NCBI RefSeq assembly: GCF_902167145.1
Contig: NC_050100.1
Coordinates: 192,069,439-192,133,438, forward strand
Source of the DNA: Zea mays
Taxonomy: Eukaryota > Streptophyta > Magnoliopsida > Poales > Poaceae
Length of the DNA stretch: 64,000 nucleotides
Direction: 5' to 3'
The notes beneath the pieces were generated by a model, which did no database searches, was not told the origin of the DNA, and worked only from the letters and a program-made list of their open reading frames with translations. Each line of letters opens with the position of its first letter. Position 1 is the first letter of the stretch. Shown one piece after another: positions 22,979 through 33,861 of the stretch. The position numbers and the translations under genes were made by a program.

Positions 22979-23017
22979 AATCCTACCCCCCTTAAAAATA
23001 ATCTCGCCCTCGAGATT
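22979..23017 (-). other. PPT and upstream stem-loop of element C
   Basis: Read on the minus strand, the arms AATCTCG and CGAGATT flank an AGGG loop (23017-23000) and are followed by a TTTTTAAGGGGGG-type purine tract running into the 3' LTR. The order and spacing match elements A and B. Confidence 0.8.
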
Positions 23018-24159
23018 TGTAAGAGAAGGGATACAACAAGATTAGCTTGTAGTCTAGATTTCAGTTCCTAATTAGTTCTAGTACCAAAAGATGTTTTTTA
23101 GCCTATATCAAATTATAAGGTGTGTCCTAGAAGTATGAATAGGTTTGGATAAGAAAGAGTAGGGTGAAGAAAGACTCCATCCCAGTTTGTGGATCTTGAT
23201 TCCTTTGGAGGTATGGCTTGACTCTTATCATTCCTCAACGAGTTTGATCTCCTTCTTCTCGAGTCTTGATGTCTTCATCTAGGTTTGGGACAAGAGGTTA
23301 AGATAGATCTATAGGCAACAGATGGATAGAGGGTTTAGTAGGTAGCTATATGCTAGATGGGATTAGTTATGTAACCTGTTTTGTAGGTCAAGTTGTTGGG
23401 TGGGGTACAGTTGATCTAAGATCTCAAACTTGTTTAAAGGAGCAGGGTCTAATGTATTCCACCAGGATTGACTATCTTGTTAGGTAACTCATTTTAGATT
23501 GGATCATAGTAGATTAGATGGAGTCTAGATTAGATCGATATCATTAGATTAAACAATATCTAATTACTTTGGATTAAATCATGGTTGTTACACTAGTGTG
23601 GGGTAAATATGCTTATTAGGGCAAGATGAATCCATAGGGATAAGGTAGAATCTTTTGAGGTCAGTCAGATAAGATAAAAATCTTTTCAAGATGAGTCTAC
23701 TAAGGTAATGGAGTATCTTTCAAGATAAGATAAATCTATTAAGCTAGATATATTCCAATGAAGATAATCTAGGTTGTCTTAATTATCTCATAAACCCTTT
23801 TTTTTGCCTAGGTGTATATGCAGATGTAATTATGGATATTACTCCACAACCCATCACACTCAATCAAAGATCCAAATCAGACAAGTATCATAAGAACAAA
23901 CATTCAAGTTCATAGAGATAAAATTAGTTTTGTTTTTGTTCCTAAGATTAGGTCTCCTATTCCTAAAAGTCACTTTAGGCACAGGATTTCAAAGTGTGAA
24001 ATCCACTTTTGTCTTTTTAGAAAGAAAAGATAAGAATAATCAGAGTAAAGCGGAAATATATGAGAAAAGATTAAGATAAGTTTAGAAAGAATCAGAGTAG
24101 CAAAGGTAAGTAGTAATGGTTGTCCAGTTCTATCTAGGTTTCGTCCTACAGTCAACATT

Positions 24160-24171
24160 CCTCTGATACCA
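24160..24171 (-). other. Primer-binding site of element C
   Basis: On the minus strand the sequence is TGGTATCAGAGG, complementary to initiator tRNA-Met except the last base, four bases inside the 5' LTR boundary. Confidence 0.85.
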
Positions 24172-24175
24172 CTTC

Positions 24176-27100
24176 TGTAACACCCGGATTTTAGGGGTCC
24201 AAAACCCGGGCGTAAACATAATCACCAGGTGTGCTGGGACCAAGTCTCACACATATGATGAATCATGGCACAGGATCGAATGTCACATCTTTACTATTTA
24301 ACAGGAGTTCTATACAAAATAAATAAGTAATTACATTATAAGGAGACAACGGTCCAGCAACCCAAAGTTGACTGGGAGACGACGGCCTAGATCTCTCACG
24401 AACCCATCGCAGCATCCTCCAAGCGCTTCATCCTGTGGTACCTGCTCTTGACCTGTGTGGGGGGGGTGTGAGACAGCAAGAGTGAGCTCACATACGTTCA
24501 TCGCTCAACAAGTTGTGGGGAATAATGTGCATGAACTCGCCAAAGGTGGGAGCTCACGTGAAGTGTAAGGCTTACCAAAGAAGATGGTTGAAGCTGAGCA
24601 TTGCTTTTAAAGTTGGTCAAAATTTTATTAGCAATTACTAAGTATAAGTAAATACCAACCCAATTAAGTAGTAGAACAAAAGTAACAACATCACCTGCGA
24701 TGCAATGCATATGACAAATTGAGTTTAAGTTCCATAATTTAATCATCAGAGAGTCCTGAGCTGCTCATGACCGTGAGCTCGGCTAGTATACCAGTTTTAC
24801 ACTCTGCAGAGGTGGTACCCTTTACCCACAAGTCATGTTACCCATCTGCCAAGGGATCACGACTTCCCATACACCTCTACCGAGGAGGCGAGGCAGGGTA
24901 ACACTACGAGGCCTTTACAAAGTTCCACTAGCTTCAGAAAACCCGCTACAGTTTATAGGAAGCTCCAATGCAGGAATCCCTTGCAGGACCGCCATCGCAG
25001 CAAAATCCTCCCGAGGGCCTCCCTACACTGACCACTCCCCTACTGCCCTTGCCCCTTTCGGGTAAGGTAGTCCTCCACTAGCTTTCCTAATTAGTCAGCC
25101 AAGGGCGTCCCATTAAACCCTTGTGGTGGCACGTGGTTCTCAAGTTAAGCTCTATGTTCCAATTAACATTTTAATGATCTTGTCATGAACATAAATAAAA
25201 TAACAACATAATTGGAACATAGATATAATGAAATATTAACCCAAAACCATATAAAGCAGTAGCAGAACTACCCAAGTGATTCAGGGGTAAACAAGGTATT
25301 CAGGATAAACAAACTAGGGTGACCTATTGGGTCCCATCAAAATTAAACCTATGCAGATCATTATGATTAATTAGAACATGAGTGGGTAAAAGAAGTGATC
25401 AAGGGCACAACTTGCCTGTGACTTGAGATTCCAGGTACCAACTTGCTTTTCAGATGACTCGTGTCCTCACTGCTAAACGTAGCAATACAAACAAATAGTG
25501 TACAGGCAAAATTAACATCACACCAAACATAAGAACGAAATACATGTTAATAATCTACATATTAAAATAAGATTCTAGGAACAGGAATCATTAATTTTGG
25601 GGTTATGGATTTTAAGTTATGAATTTCCAAAGGTTTAATGTGCTTAATATATGATTGAGTGAGAAATTAATTTTACTAATATTTTCATGTCAAAACAGAG
25701 ACTCTAAGTGATAAAGAATAATATTATAAAATTTTAGGAACTGGAATGGAGTAATTCGGAGTTCATATGCATTTTCTATGAATTATTGAAGTTCTAGACA
25801 TTATTTATACATTGAAAATCAATTTGAAATTTAAATTCTCGGGTTAAAACTATTCTGGACGGGGCCTCAAATACTGAGAAGTGCAGGGGGCAAAACCGAA
25901 GTTTTCCCAAGACACAGACCACTGGCGCTTGGAGTGCGGGTTTATTCCTAAGAAACCCAGGGATTCTTTAGTAAGATTCCCGGGCCGAAGGGGTATGGAC
26001 CACGATGGGCCGTTGGATTAGAATCCCACGGATCAGATCAGACCTACCTGAGATTGAATCGGGGCGAGGCGAGAACCGCACGATCCATGATCTACGGCAA
26101 CGATCGAATCCCACCGAATCGGTATGAGGGTCCCCAAATCTGGACCGATGACGCTGATCTAACGGCCACCACGCGCCAAGCTGAAGTAGTGCGCCCAGTT
26201 TTGATCTGAACCATCCATTAACACATCAGCGGCCCACAACGCTTTTTCCTCCTCCCGACGGTCCACGGTGGCGCCGCCCGCACACGCGGTGGTGACCCGG
26301 CCGGCGAGTAGCCTAAGTGGCCACCAGAGCCAACCTATATACTACCAACTAGCTGAATACGAAGGTTACGACGCAGGGAATGCTAGGAGCGAGGTCTCAC
26401 CTCCTATCGGCGCGTCAGCATCTCTAGCCACGACGAGACGCAGCCCGCCGCGGACGCAAAACTCCGACGAGGAATCCCACCGGAGCCGATCGATTTGGGA
26501 CCAGCTGGTTGATCCACACTCGATCCCAGATGTCCTACGAACACACCCGGTCACCCACGGGCTGCCCGGCGGCGACGTACGCGGGAGGCGGATGCGGCAG
26601 CGAGTTGATCCCGAGCGGATCGTGGCGGCGCAACGGCGGTATAAATCACCCGAGGCAATACGTGGATTACGGCAGTCGTTGCGCGACGGACTCGGCCTCC
26701 CTCGCGCGAAGACCGTGAATCCCAGTAGAAATCGCGTGGAGTTTGTTTTGGTCGCCCGCGAGGAAGACGGACCTAGTAGATGGGCCCCACCGGCAGCGTT
26801 TAGTGAAGCGGAGCTGGTGCGCGACGGGGAAGGACGTGGCTGACGTGCGGGCCCAACATGTCAGTGAGCGAGAGCATGGGAGTAGATGGGCTATACGACG
26901 TGGATGAAGTGGGTCGGCTGGGGAAATTCGGCCCATTTGGCCGTTTAGCCATTTCTCCTCTTTTCCTTATTTTCATTTTTAGTTCTCTATTTCTCTCAAG
27001 TTTAAATATGGTTTAAATCAAATTTTTAAAGCTAGGTTTCAAGTTTTCATTTCAAACTACTATGCACAGTATAGAATCCAACATGAAAATGCAATGGTTT

Positions 27101-27580
27101 TGTATTATACTTATATTAGTATTTATTGAAGCCAATGCTCCCTAACATAATCCACATGCACCCATATTATTTCTCTTTAGGAAATTATTAATAGTGTGTG
27201 ATCAAACTCCAAGCTCAACCAATAATGAATATCCATTATTTCACTTATTTATACAAAAGTAATACATAATGTTTACTAAAATTCATTTTACTTAAAAATA
27301 CTTTTAAAGAGTGTTATAGTTTACAAAGGAAATAATGAATCGATGGAGAATCTTTCTTCTAGTTATAAATTTCAACTTAATCTTTTGGTTTCAAAGTTTA
27401 CATCTAGGTTTTGAACTACACCATTTCTTACAGTATTATTTGTTTGCTATTTGATTACTTTGATTCCCTTAATTGAGTGTGCACAAAGGAAATCAAATAA
27501 TTCTCGAAACACTAACACCTGAGTGTACTTATTTATTTATCCTATTAATTTTTTTTCCTATACAGATTTTGGGCTTTACA
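24176..27580 (-). mobile_element. Element C 5' LTR (right copy)
   Basis: It is nearly identical to 19571-22978. Visible differences include a shorter G run near 24460 and single-base changes near 24858, 25701, 26244 and 26790. The inverted LTR core is at about 24760-24838. Confidence 0.9.
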
Positions 27581-27585
27581 GCTAC
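27581..27585. repeat. Target-site duplication of C, right (GCTAC)
   Basis: It matches 19566-19570 exactly; removing 19571-27585 restores alignment with A's 5' LTR around 9712. Confidence 0.95.
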
Positions 27586-28355
27586 GTAGTGATGCCCTGC
27601 CGGACCACCTAGGTAGTGGTCAATGGGGATTAGCTCTCCCCGGGTAGAAAGGGAATCATGACTCATGGGTAAAGTGTGCGACCTCTGCAGAGGGTAGTGA
27701 AACTGGTATATCAGCCGTGCTCACGGTTAAGAGCAGCCTTGGGATCCTCTTTGATTAGAGATACTGATGGTTCGAGAGACAAGGATTATGTTATGGTTTT
27801 GGTTCGACTATGATGATGTTGTTCCTCGATGAGGAAATGGTTTACGGGTTGTTAAATGCTAAAATCTGGCTTCTACTAATGATAAATACTTGACCAACTA
27901 AAAGCAACTGCTGGAGCCTAACCCCACATAAAGCTAGTCCACTTCAGCCAAACGGGACATTTGCTGAGTACGTTGAAGTGTACTCATCCTTGCTTTACCA
28001 CCAAACACCAGGTTGTCCGCATTGCAACCACTGCTCAGGAGAAGGCGAAGCCGTGGAAGGAGACTTCCAGGAGTTCCAAGACTACGATGAATTCTAGGTG
28101 TGGGTTGGCGGCAACCCCCAGTCAGCTGCCTGTGGAGGCCTTATCTTTACTGCGTTTCGCTAGTACTTTGATTTACTTGTTAAGACAATGAATATGTGGA
28201 TGTCTATGACTCTATGATGTAATAAGTACCCCTTTTATGTTATTATTCGAGCATTGTGTGATGATGTTCATTTATGTAATCGCTGTGTACGTGAGTTCTG
28301 ATCCTGGCACGTACATAGTTCGCATTCGGTTTGCCTTCCAAAACCGGGTGTGACA
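27586..28355 (+). mobile_element. Element A 3' LTR, right part
   Basis: It continues A's 3' LTR after C and matches 9712-10481, ending GGGTGTGACA at 28355. It contains the LTR core (about 27665-27738) and the U5 stem (28286-28315). Confidence 0.93.
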
Positions 28356-28360
28356 TATAA
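28356..28360. repeat. Target-site duplication of A, right (TATAA)
   Basis: It is the second copy of the duplication at 6889-6893, followed by the continuation of B's integrase frame. Confidence 0.95.
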
Positions 28361-29015
28361 CAACAGTTACTAGGCCAGCTTGAAGATGTCACCATTTCAG
28401 GCGCTTTATGGAAGGAGTTGTAGAACTCCATTGTAATGGGATCAGCTTGGAGAGAAGCAAGTGTTTGGGCCAGCCATTCTGCTTGAAGCTGAAGAGAACA
28501 TAAAGATGGTTTGAGAGAATCTAAAGATAGCACAATCAAGGCAGCGAAGCTATGCAGACACAAGAAGGAGAGAGCTGAGTTTCAAAGTCGGAGACTTCGT
28601 CTATTTGAAGGTTTTGCCTATCAGAGAAGTCAGAAGATTCGGAGTCAAAGGCAAGCTAGCACCCCGCTATGTTGGTTCGTATCAGATTCTCGCAAGGCGT
28701 GGAGAAGTGGCCTATCAGCTCAGTTTGCCAGAAGGCTTGTTCGTAGTGCATGATATCTTTCATGTGTCTTAGTTGAAGAAATGTCTGTATGTGCCAGAAG
28801 AGCAGTTGCCAGTGGAAGGTCTGGAGGTCCAGGAGGACTTGACCTATATAGAGAAGCCAGCGCAGATTCCTGAGACTGCAGACAGAGTCACTCGGAGGAA
28901 AACTATCAGGATGTGCAAAGTCAGATGGAGTCACCACTCTGAAGAAGAAGCAACCTAGGAGCGTGAAGATGATCTGATAGCCAAATACCCTGAACTCTTT
29001 GCTACCCAACCTTGA
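28361..29015 (+). pseudogene. Element B integrase C-terminus and chromodomain, broken
   Basis: This continues the pol frame interrupted at 6893. The GPY/F region ([17 protein letters not shown] near 28641) and the chromodomain ([14 protein letters not shown], then [14 protein letters not shown]) are recognisable. In-frame stops lie at 28371 (TAG), 28434 (TAA), 28512 (TGA), 28770 (TAG) and 28956 (TAG). The true end is TGA 29013-29015. Comparison with A shows each stop at a codon where a C-to-T or G-to-A change (sometimes plus a synonymous change) is enough. Confidence 0.9.
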
Positions 29016-29051
29016 ATCTCGAGGGCGAGATTCTTTTAAGGGGGATAGGTT
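29014..29051 (+). other. Stem-loop and PPT of element B
   Basis: GAATCTCG (29014-29021) and CGAGATTC (29026-29033) flank an AGGG loop. The purine tract TTTTAAGGGGGATAGG follows, then the 3' LTR start at 29052. The layout equals that of A, including overlap with the stop codon. Confidence 0.8.
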
Positions 29052-29745
29052 TGTAACGCCCTGAATTCGGGGGTAGAATTTTTTCTTCTTTTTACTCACC
29101 AAATTCAGGTGTTACTCTCTTTTCTCTTCCCGTTTCGCTCCTTCTTCCCAATTTCAAAGCAGTATAGCGACTGGCGTCCATATCGTGTGTAAACAAAACC
29201 TAAGTTGACATGGGTGTTGCATCATGCCGAATCATATTTCTTTGTCGGATTTCGTTATTAATCGTGTGCGTTGCTTAGTTTCGTTTCGGATTTTGCTTCG
29301 CGAATTGAATTCCGATCTGTGGTTGTGCGTGCCACGGGGTTTTGAACCGCGGTGCGGCCCAGCCCAGCCCGACCCGACCCAGCCCAGCCCGGCCCGGCTC
29401 GGCCCAGCTCGGCCCGTGCGCCCCTGGCGCCCGTGCCCTCCACATGCGCGCGCCCCCTAGTCCCTTTCCCTCATTTGATTTCTCCCATGCAGCAACCTCT
29501 CTCTCTCCCATCTCTCTCTCTCCCCGTGGTGCCCTAGGTTTTGGAGACGGTGATCGCCGGATTTGGACCCCGAGGTGAGCTCCCCCTCCCCTCTCCCTCT
29601 CTCTCTCTCTTCCCCTCCCCCTCCCCTTTCTTCTTCCCTGCGCACCCCCCTGCCCCGTCGTGCGCCCCCTACGACCCCGTCGCGTGGCCCCGTGCCCGCT
29701 CCCCGCCGGCGGCCCCCCCTCGCCGCGGCCCGCGCCCGACGGCTC
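29052..29745 (+). mobile_element. Element B 3' LTR, left part
   Basis: It starts TGTAACGCCC directly after the PPT. The LTR-edge inverted repeat is kept (CCCTGAATT with AATTCAGG near 29101). After about 694 bp, including a GC-rich part, it is replaced by a second LTR start at 29746. Confidence 0.8.
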
Positions 29746-31672
29746 TGTAACACCCTGAATTTGGGGGTATAAAATTTCTTTTCTAATATCCGCCAAATTC
29801 AGGTGTTACTCTCTCTTTTCCTGTTGCCCTTCTTTATCTTTTCAAAATAGTGGAGGAATATTTTGGTTTTCTTATATAACTGTTGGATGTATTAACAAAA
29901 CCTTAAGAGAATAATGGTTATTGCATCATGCGGTAACAGAGTTATTTTGGTTGGACGTGTTGCCTTGAGTGTGCATCCATTTGATCCGCGGATCATTCTT
30001 ATGAATAAACTTAATTGGAAAAAAGAACAAATAGAGAAAAGGATTGGAAAATAGATAAAACATCTTTCCTTCTCCCCCCTCGGCCTGGCCCATCCCGCTT
30101 CCCCGGCGCGGCCCAGCGCCGCGCGCTTCTCCCCCGCCCCCCCTCGGCCCACCTGGCTAGTGACACGCACGGCCCAGCTAGCCCGCTCCCCTAGCCGTGG
30201 CCCAGCCAACCCCCCCCAGCCCACTCCCGCGTGCGGCTGTGTGGCCCACCCAGCGCCGGCGCCCCCTCCCCAAACCCTAGCGCGCGGGCGTGCCCAGCCG
30301 CCGCTGCCGCCTGCGTGCGAGCCCCACGCGTCATCCCTCCCAGGAGAAACCGTCTCTCCCGCCAACCGCGACTCCCCTGGCGGCCGCAGCGCTGCCCAGC
30401 GCCCCGTCCTCGCCGACGTTCGAGCTCGCCTCACGGAGCCGCCAACCCCCCGACCCTCTTCTCTCCCACCTCGACGCACCCGCCGAGCCTGGAGCTGTTG
30501 CCGCCGTCGAGGTAGGTCCCTCCTGCCCCCCCTCTCTCTTCTACCCCTCCGGCCGAGCTCCCGCACCTGCCCCCGGCAGCACGGCGTGGCCAGGCGCGAC
30601 GGCCCGGCATCCCGTGGTGGCCAGCGAGCGCGGCGCGGCGGCCTGTGCATGCACGACCTGGCGTGGCCCGGCGCACGCGCAGTGCCCCCGGCGCAGCCCG
30701 GCGCGGCACGCGGTGCCCGCGACGCGTCCTGGCGCACGCGCAGTGCCCCCGGCGCGGCACGCAGTGCCCTAGCGCTATGCGCGCAATGCCCGGCACGGCC
30801 CCGCCCTATGCGCAACGTCCTGGCGCGGCTCGCGGCCTACGCGGCCAGCCCAGCTTGCCCTGTGCGGCTCACCCATGCACGACCGACGTCCCTGCACGGT
30901 CGTCCGCGGCTCTCGCGCGTTCCTAGCATGTCCGTGCGCGGCCCGGTGCCCCGACGTGCTTCGCGCGGCCCCGGTACAGCTCCCGTGCGTGTCGTTCATC
31001 GAGTTGCACCAGTGCCCTCACTTGACGACAGCGTGCTTCTTCCTCTCGTCTACCGCTAGATGTAGTAGTCTATCCTCGCCGGTGTCCGCGCGTAGCGCGT
31101 TAAAGTCGTGCGTGTCATTCGTGCGTGCCATGCGTGTCGTTCACACGTATTGACGCGCCCTATCGCTTGAGATGTTTCGCCTAGAATCGCTCATATTAAT
31201 TAATTTACGTAATTTAAACAACGGGTAACCGAGTAGCAACCCCATCAAAGCTAAGCGTCAATGGTATCATTGTGATAATTATCTATTAGTATGACTAAGT
31301 CGTGTTAAAATATTGTAATTAATATCAGCTTAACATGCACGCGATATCTCTCGACCGATGCGTCGATCGCCTCGGTTCCTCTCCCGCATGTATCTCGCGT
31401 GCCGATCACGTGTGTCGCGCGACGTCTGCGGGTTATAATAGATTGTTTTCGCCTATAATCACTCATGTTAATAAGATTAATTCGTCAAGTCATATGTTTT
31501 AAATAATTAACTTAGGGGTCACTCGACTAATATTTATTAGATTAATACTCTAACTAGATTACATGTGTAGCGTTCCACTTAGGCTTACATAATAAATATC
31601 GGTTAATATAATCAGGTCGAATCAAATGTTTTAACTAGTATTTGTCTAGCGTAAACTCGTTATCTTCTCGAC
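29746..31672 (+). mobile_element. LTR fragment F inside B's 3' LTR
   Basis: It starts TGTAACACCCTGAATT with its own edge inverted repeat (right arm 29794-29808), related to but distinct from the A and B LTRs. A GC-rich part (30060-31160, with degenerate GCGC-rich repeats around 30660-30800) gives open frames on both strands that resemble no protein. The right limit (about 31672) is where similarity to B's LTR end resumes. No target duplication is visible (GGCTC precedes the start but does not recur), so a simple insertion is not supported. The structure may reflect recombination between related LTRs. Confidence 0.55.
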
Positions 31673-32317
31673 CTCCACTGATTAGAGATACTTTGATCAG
31701 AGATGGTTGGTTTGCAGGTGGTGATGAGGATGATGGTTTTTTATTATGATTATGGTACCGGTAAGTGGTATTCTTTCCGTTTGGAAAGGATACATCGGGT
31801 TAATAACTTGGGTTAATGCTAAAACCTGGCTTTCTACTAGTAAATAATAACCTGACCAACTAAAAGCAACTACTTGACTTAACTCCACATAAAGCTAGTC
31901 CACTACAGCCAAATGGGACATTTTGCTGAGTATGTTGATGTGTACTCACCCTTGCTTTACACACCACCCCCAGGTTGTCAGCGTTGCAACCACTGCTCTA
32001 GTGAAGATGAAGTCGTGGAGGACTTCCAGGAGTTCCAAGAGTACGATGAGTTCTAAGCGTGGGTTAGCGGCAAACCCCCAGTCGGTTGCCTGTGTAGGCC
32101 ATGTGTATCTACGTTTCTTTTCCGCACTTTGATTATTGTTAAAGACTATGTGGATGTCTCGGACATCATGATGTAATCGACTATTATACCCTCTTTTATG
32201 TTATTATTTGAGCATTGTGTGATGATGTCCAGTTATGTAACTGCTGTGTACGTGAATTGCTGATCCTGGCACGTACATGGTTCGCATTCGGTTTGCCTTC
32301 TAAAACCAGGTGTGACA
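31673..32317 (+). mobile_element. Element B 3' LTR, right end
   Basis: It is nearly identical to 673-1322 of B's 5' LTR, with small indels (near 31970 and 32019). It ends AGGTGTGACA at 32317 and contains the U5 stem (32247-32277). The expected target duplication, ATTGG (32318-32322), cannot be checked because B's left end is outside the window. Confidence 0.8.
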
Positions 32318-32675
32318 ATTGGCGACGTCGTCAATGTACCTCACCTCCTTAGCCATCATATTTCTGATCACAAATTTTCCAAGGATTTCCTCGGGCATCA
32401 TCTTGGTGTACCTAGGGTTTTCTCGAATCAAGTTCACAAGGTTAGGATCAAGAATGATAAACGACCTTAGCATTAGGCGCACAACGTCGTGATCTGTCCA
32501 TCTTGTGATTCTATAGTTGCGAATTTGGTTGACCAGGATCTTGAGCCTGTTGTACGTTTTAGTTGGTGCTTCACAGCTCTTCATGGTGAACCTTTTGAGC
32601 TCACTCTCAATGAGTTCCATCTTTGTTATCATCTTCATTATGTTCCCCTCATGGGCAATCTTGAGGGTGTCCCAT
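32318..32675 (-). pseudogene. Gag fragment of a SIRE-type Copia element (K)
   Basis: The minus strand codes a piece of Copia Gag closely similar to element D's Gag: [42 protein letters not shown] and NPRYTKMMPEEILGKF can be aligned with residues about 195-285 of D's protein. It is cut on the left by B and on the right by E, so it is the oldest visible target in this half of the window. The remainder of K is not recognisable here. Confidence 0.75.
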
Positions 32676-33861
32676 TGAAAGTCGCCTAGAGGGGGTGGAT
32701 AGGCAGAAACTGAAATTTACAAACTTTAAGCACACTACAAGCCGGGGTTAGCGTTAGAATAAAAGTTAAGTCTGGGAGAGAGAGGAAAACAAATCAACCA
32801 AGAAATAAAAGTGGATGACACGATGATTTGTTTTACCGAGGTTCAGTTCCAATGAATCTAGTCCCCGTTGAAGTGCTCACAAAGACCGGGTCTCTTTCAA
32901 CCCTTTCCCTCTCTCAAACGGTCACTTAGACCGAGTGAGCTTTCTTCCTTTATTTCCCGGGTCACTTAGACCCCGGAAGGACCACCACATAATTGGTGTC
33001 TCTTGCTTCGCTTACAAGGCTTAGAGAGTAAGAATGAGAGAAAGAAGAAAGCCAACCAAGCAACAAGAGCAACAAAGAAACACAAGACGATCTTCTCACA
33101 AGTCCTAAAATACTAGAGTTGAATTGTGGACTTTGATTTGATCGGAGGCTTTGATTTGTGTCTTGGAGTGTAGTGTATTGCTCTTGTATTGAATGCACTA
33201 TTGTGAATGCTTGGATGGTTGGAGTGGAGGTGGTTGGGGGGTATTTATAGCCCTCAACCACCAATTCAACCGTTGGGGCAGGCTGCTGTCGATGGGCGCA
33301 CCGGACAGTCCGGTGCGCCAGCCACGTCACCCAACCGTTAGGGTTCTAACAGTTTCGACCGTTGGAGCTTTGTCTTCATGTGGCACCGGACAGGTACTGT
33401 GCACTGTCCGGTGTGCCTCTGGCGGCTGCTCTGACTCTGCGCGAACTGTCCGCGCACTATAGCTTCTGCAGGCGACCGTTGGAGCCGACCGTTGCGCTGC
33501 CTAGCCGTTGCTCCGCTGGCGCACCGGACAGTCTAGTGGCACACCGAACAGTCCGATGAATTATAGTGGAGCGGCTATTCTAAAACCCGAAGGTGGCGAG
33601 TTCAGAGTGTACGGCCCTGGTGCACCAGACACAGTCCGGTGGCACACCGGACAGTCCGGTGCGCCAGACTAGGGTTCTCTTCGGTTTCTTTTTGCTCCTT
33701 TCTTTTGAACCCTAACTTGATCTTTTTATTGGTTTGTGTTGAACCTTTAGCACCTGTAGAATATATAATCTAGAGCAAACTAGTTAGTCCAATTATTTGT
33801 GTTGGACATTCAACCACCAAAATTCTTTATAGGAAAAGGTTTAAAACCTATTTCCCTTTCA
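32676..33861 (-). mobile_element. Element E 3' LTR, Opie/Ji-like Copia
   Basis: On the minus strand it starts TGAAAGGGAAATAGG at 33861 and ends GGCGACTTTCA at 32676. It carries a TATA box (CTATAAATAC, 33250-33241) and several copies of the palindrome CACCGGACAGTCCGGTG and variants (near 33299, 33526, 33643). A polypurine tract precedes it, so it is the 3' LTR. The putative left target duplication is CCCAT (32671-32675); its partner is not in the window. Confidence 0.85.
33241..33250 (-). promoter_or_regulatory. TATA box in the E LTR
   Basis: CTATAAATAC lies on the minus strand within E's 3' LTR, in the same relative place as the TATA box of the related LTR of D. Confidence 0.6.

Larger units (their letters stand above)
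22979..24175 (-). other. Interior of element C, non-coding
   Basis: About 1.2 kb, AT-rich, with many short AGAT/TAGATT-type motifs (23300-23760) and no frame resembling retroelement proteins. It keeps a tRNA-Met primer-binding site followed by a GACTGTAGGAC motif shared with A's leader, and the stem-loop plus PPT at the other end. Confidence 0.8.
19571..27580 (-). mobile_element. Element C: non-autonomous Tekay-type LTR element
   Basis: The element is 8010 bp with two LTRs (19571-22978 and 24176-27580), an interior of only 1197 bp, and perfect target duplications GCTAC at 19566-19570 and 27581-27585. The orientation is minus: the primer-binding site is at 24160-24171 and the polypurine tract at 22979-22995. 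No gag, pol or ORF0 similarity is visible in any frame. LTR copies differ at roughly eight bases plus a G-run length, so the insertion is very recent. It must have been copied by proteins of another element; shared end signals point to an A-like helper. Confidence 0.9.
6894..28355 (+). mobile_element. Element A: full-length Tekay-type chromovirus, carrying nested C
   Basis: The element has both LTRs (6894-10481, and 16757-28355 with C inside), a primer-binding site, ORF0, an intact gag-pol with chromodomain, a polypurine tract and a perfect 5-bp target duplication. Without C and its duplication the 3' LTR is about 3584 bp against 3588 bp for the 5' LTR. By eye I count roughly ten substitutions plus small homopolymer indels between them, so the insertion is recent. 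LTR ends form a 10-bp imperfect inverted repeat (TGTAACACCC and its near-complement GGGTGTGACA). It is probably of the maize xilon/diguus group, from memory. Confidence 0.93.

Noticed and set aside
29892..31059. Arg/Ala-rich ORFs on both strands (307 and 299 aa) in fragment F
   Set aside because: GC-rich LTR sequence open on both strands; repetitive GCGC motifs, no domain.
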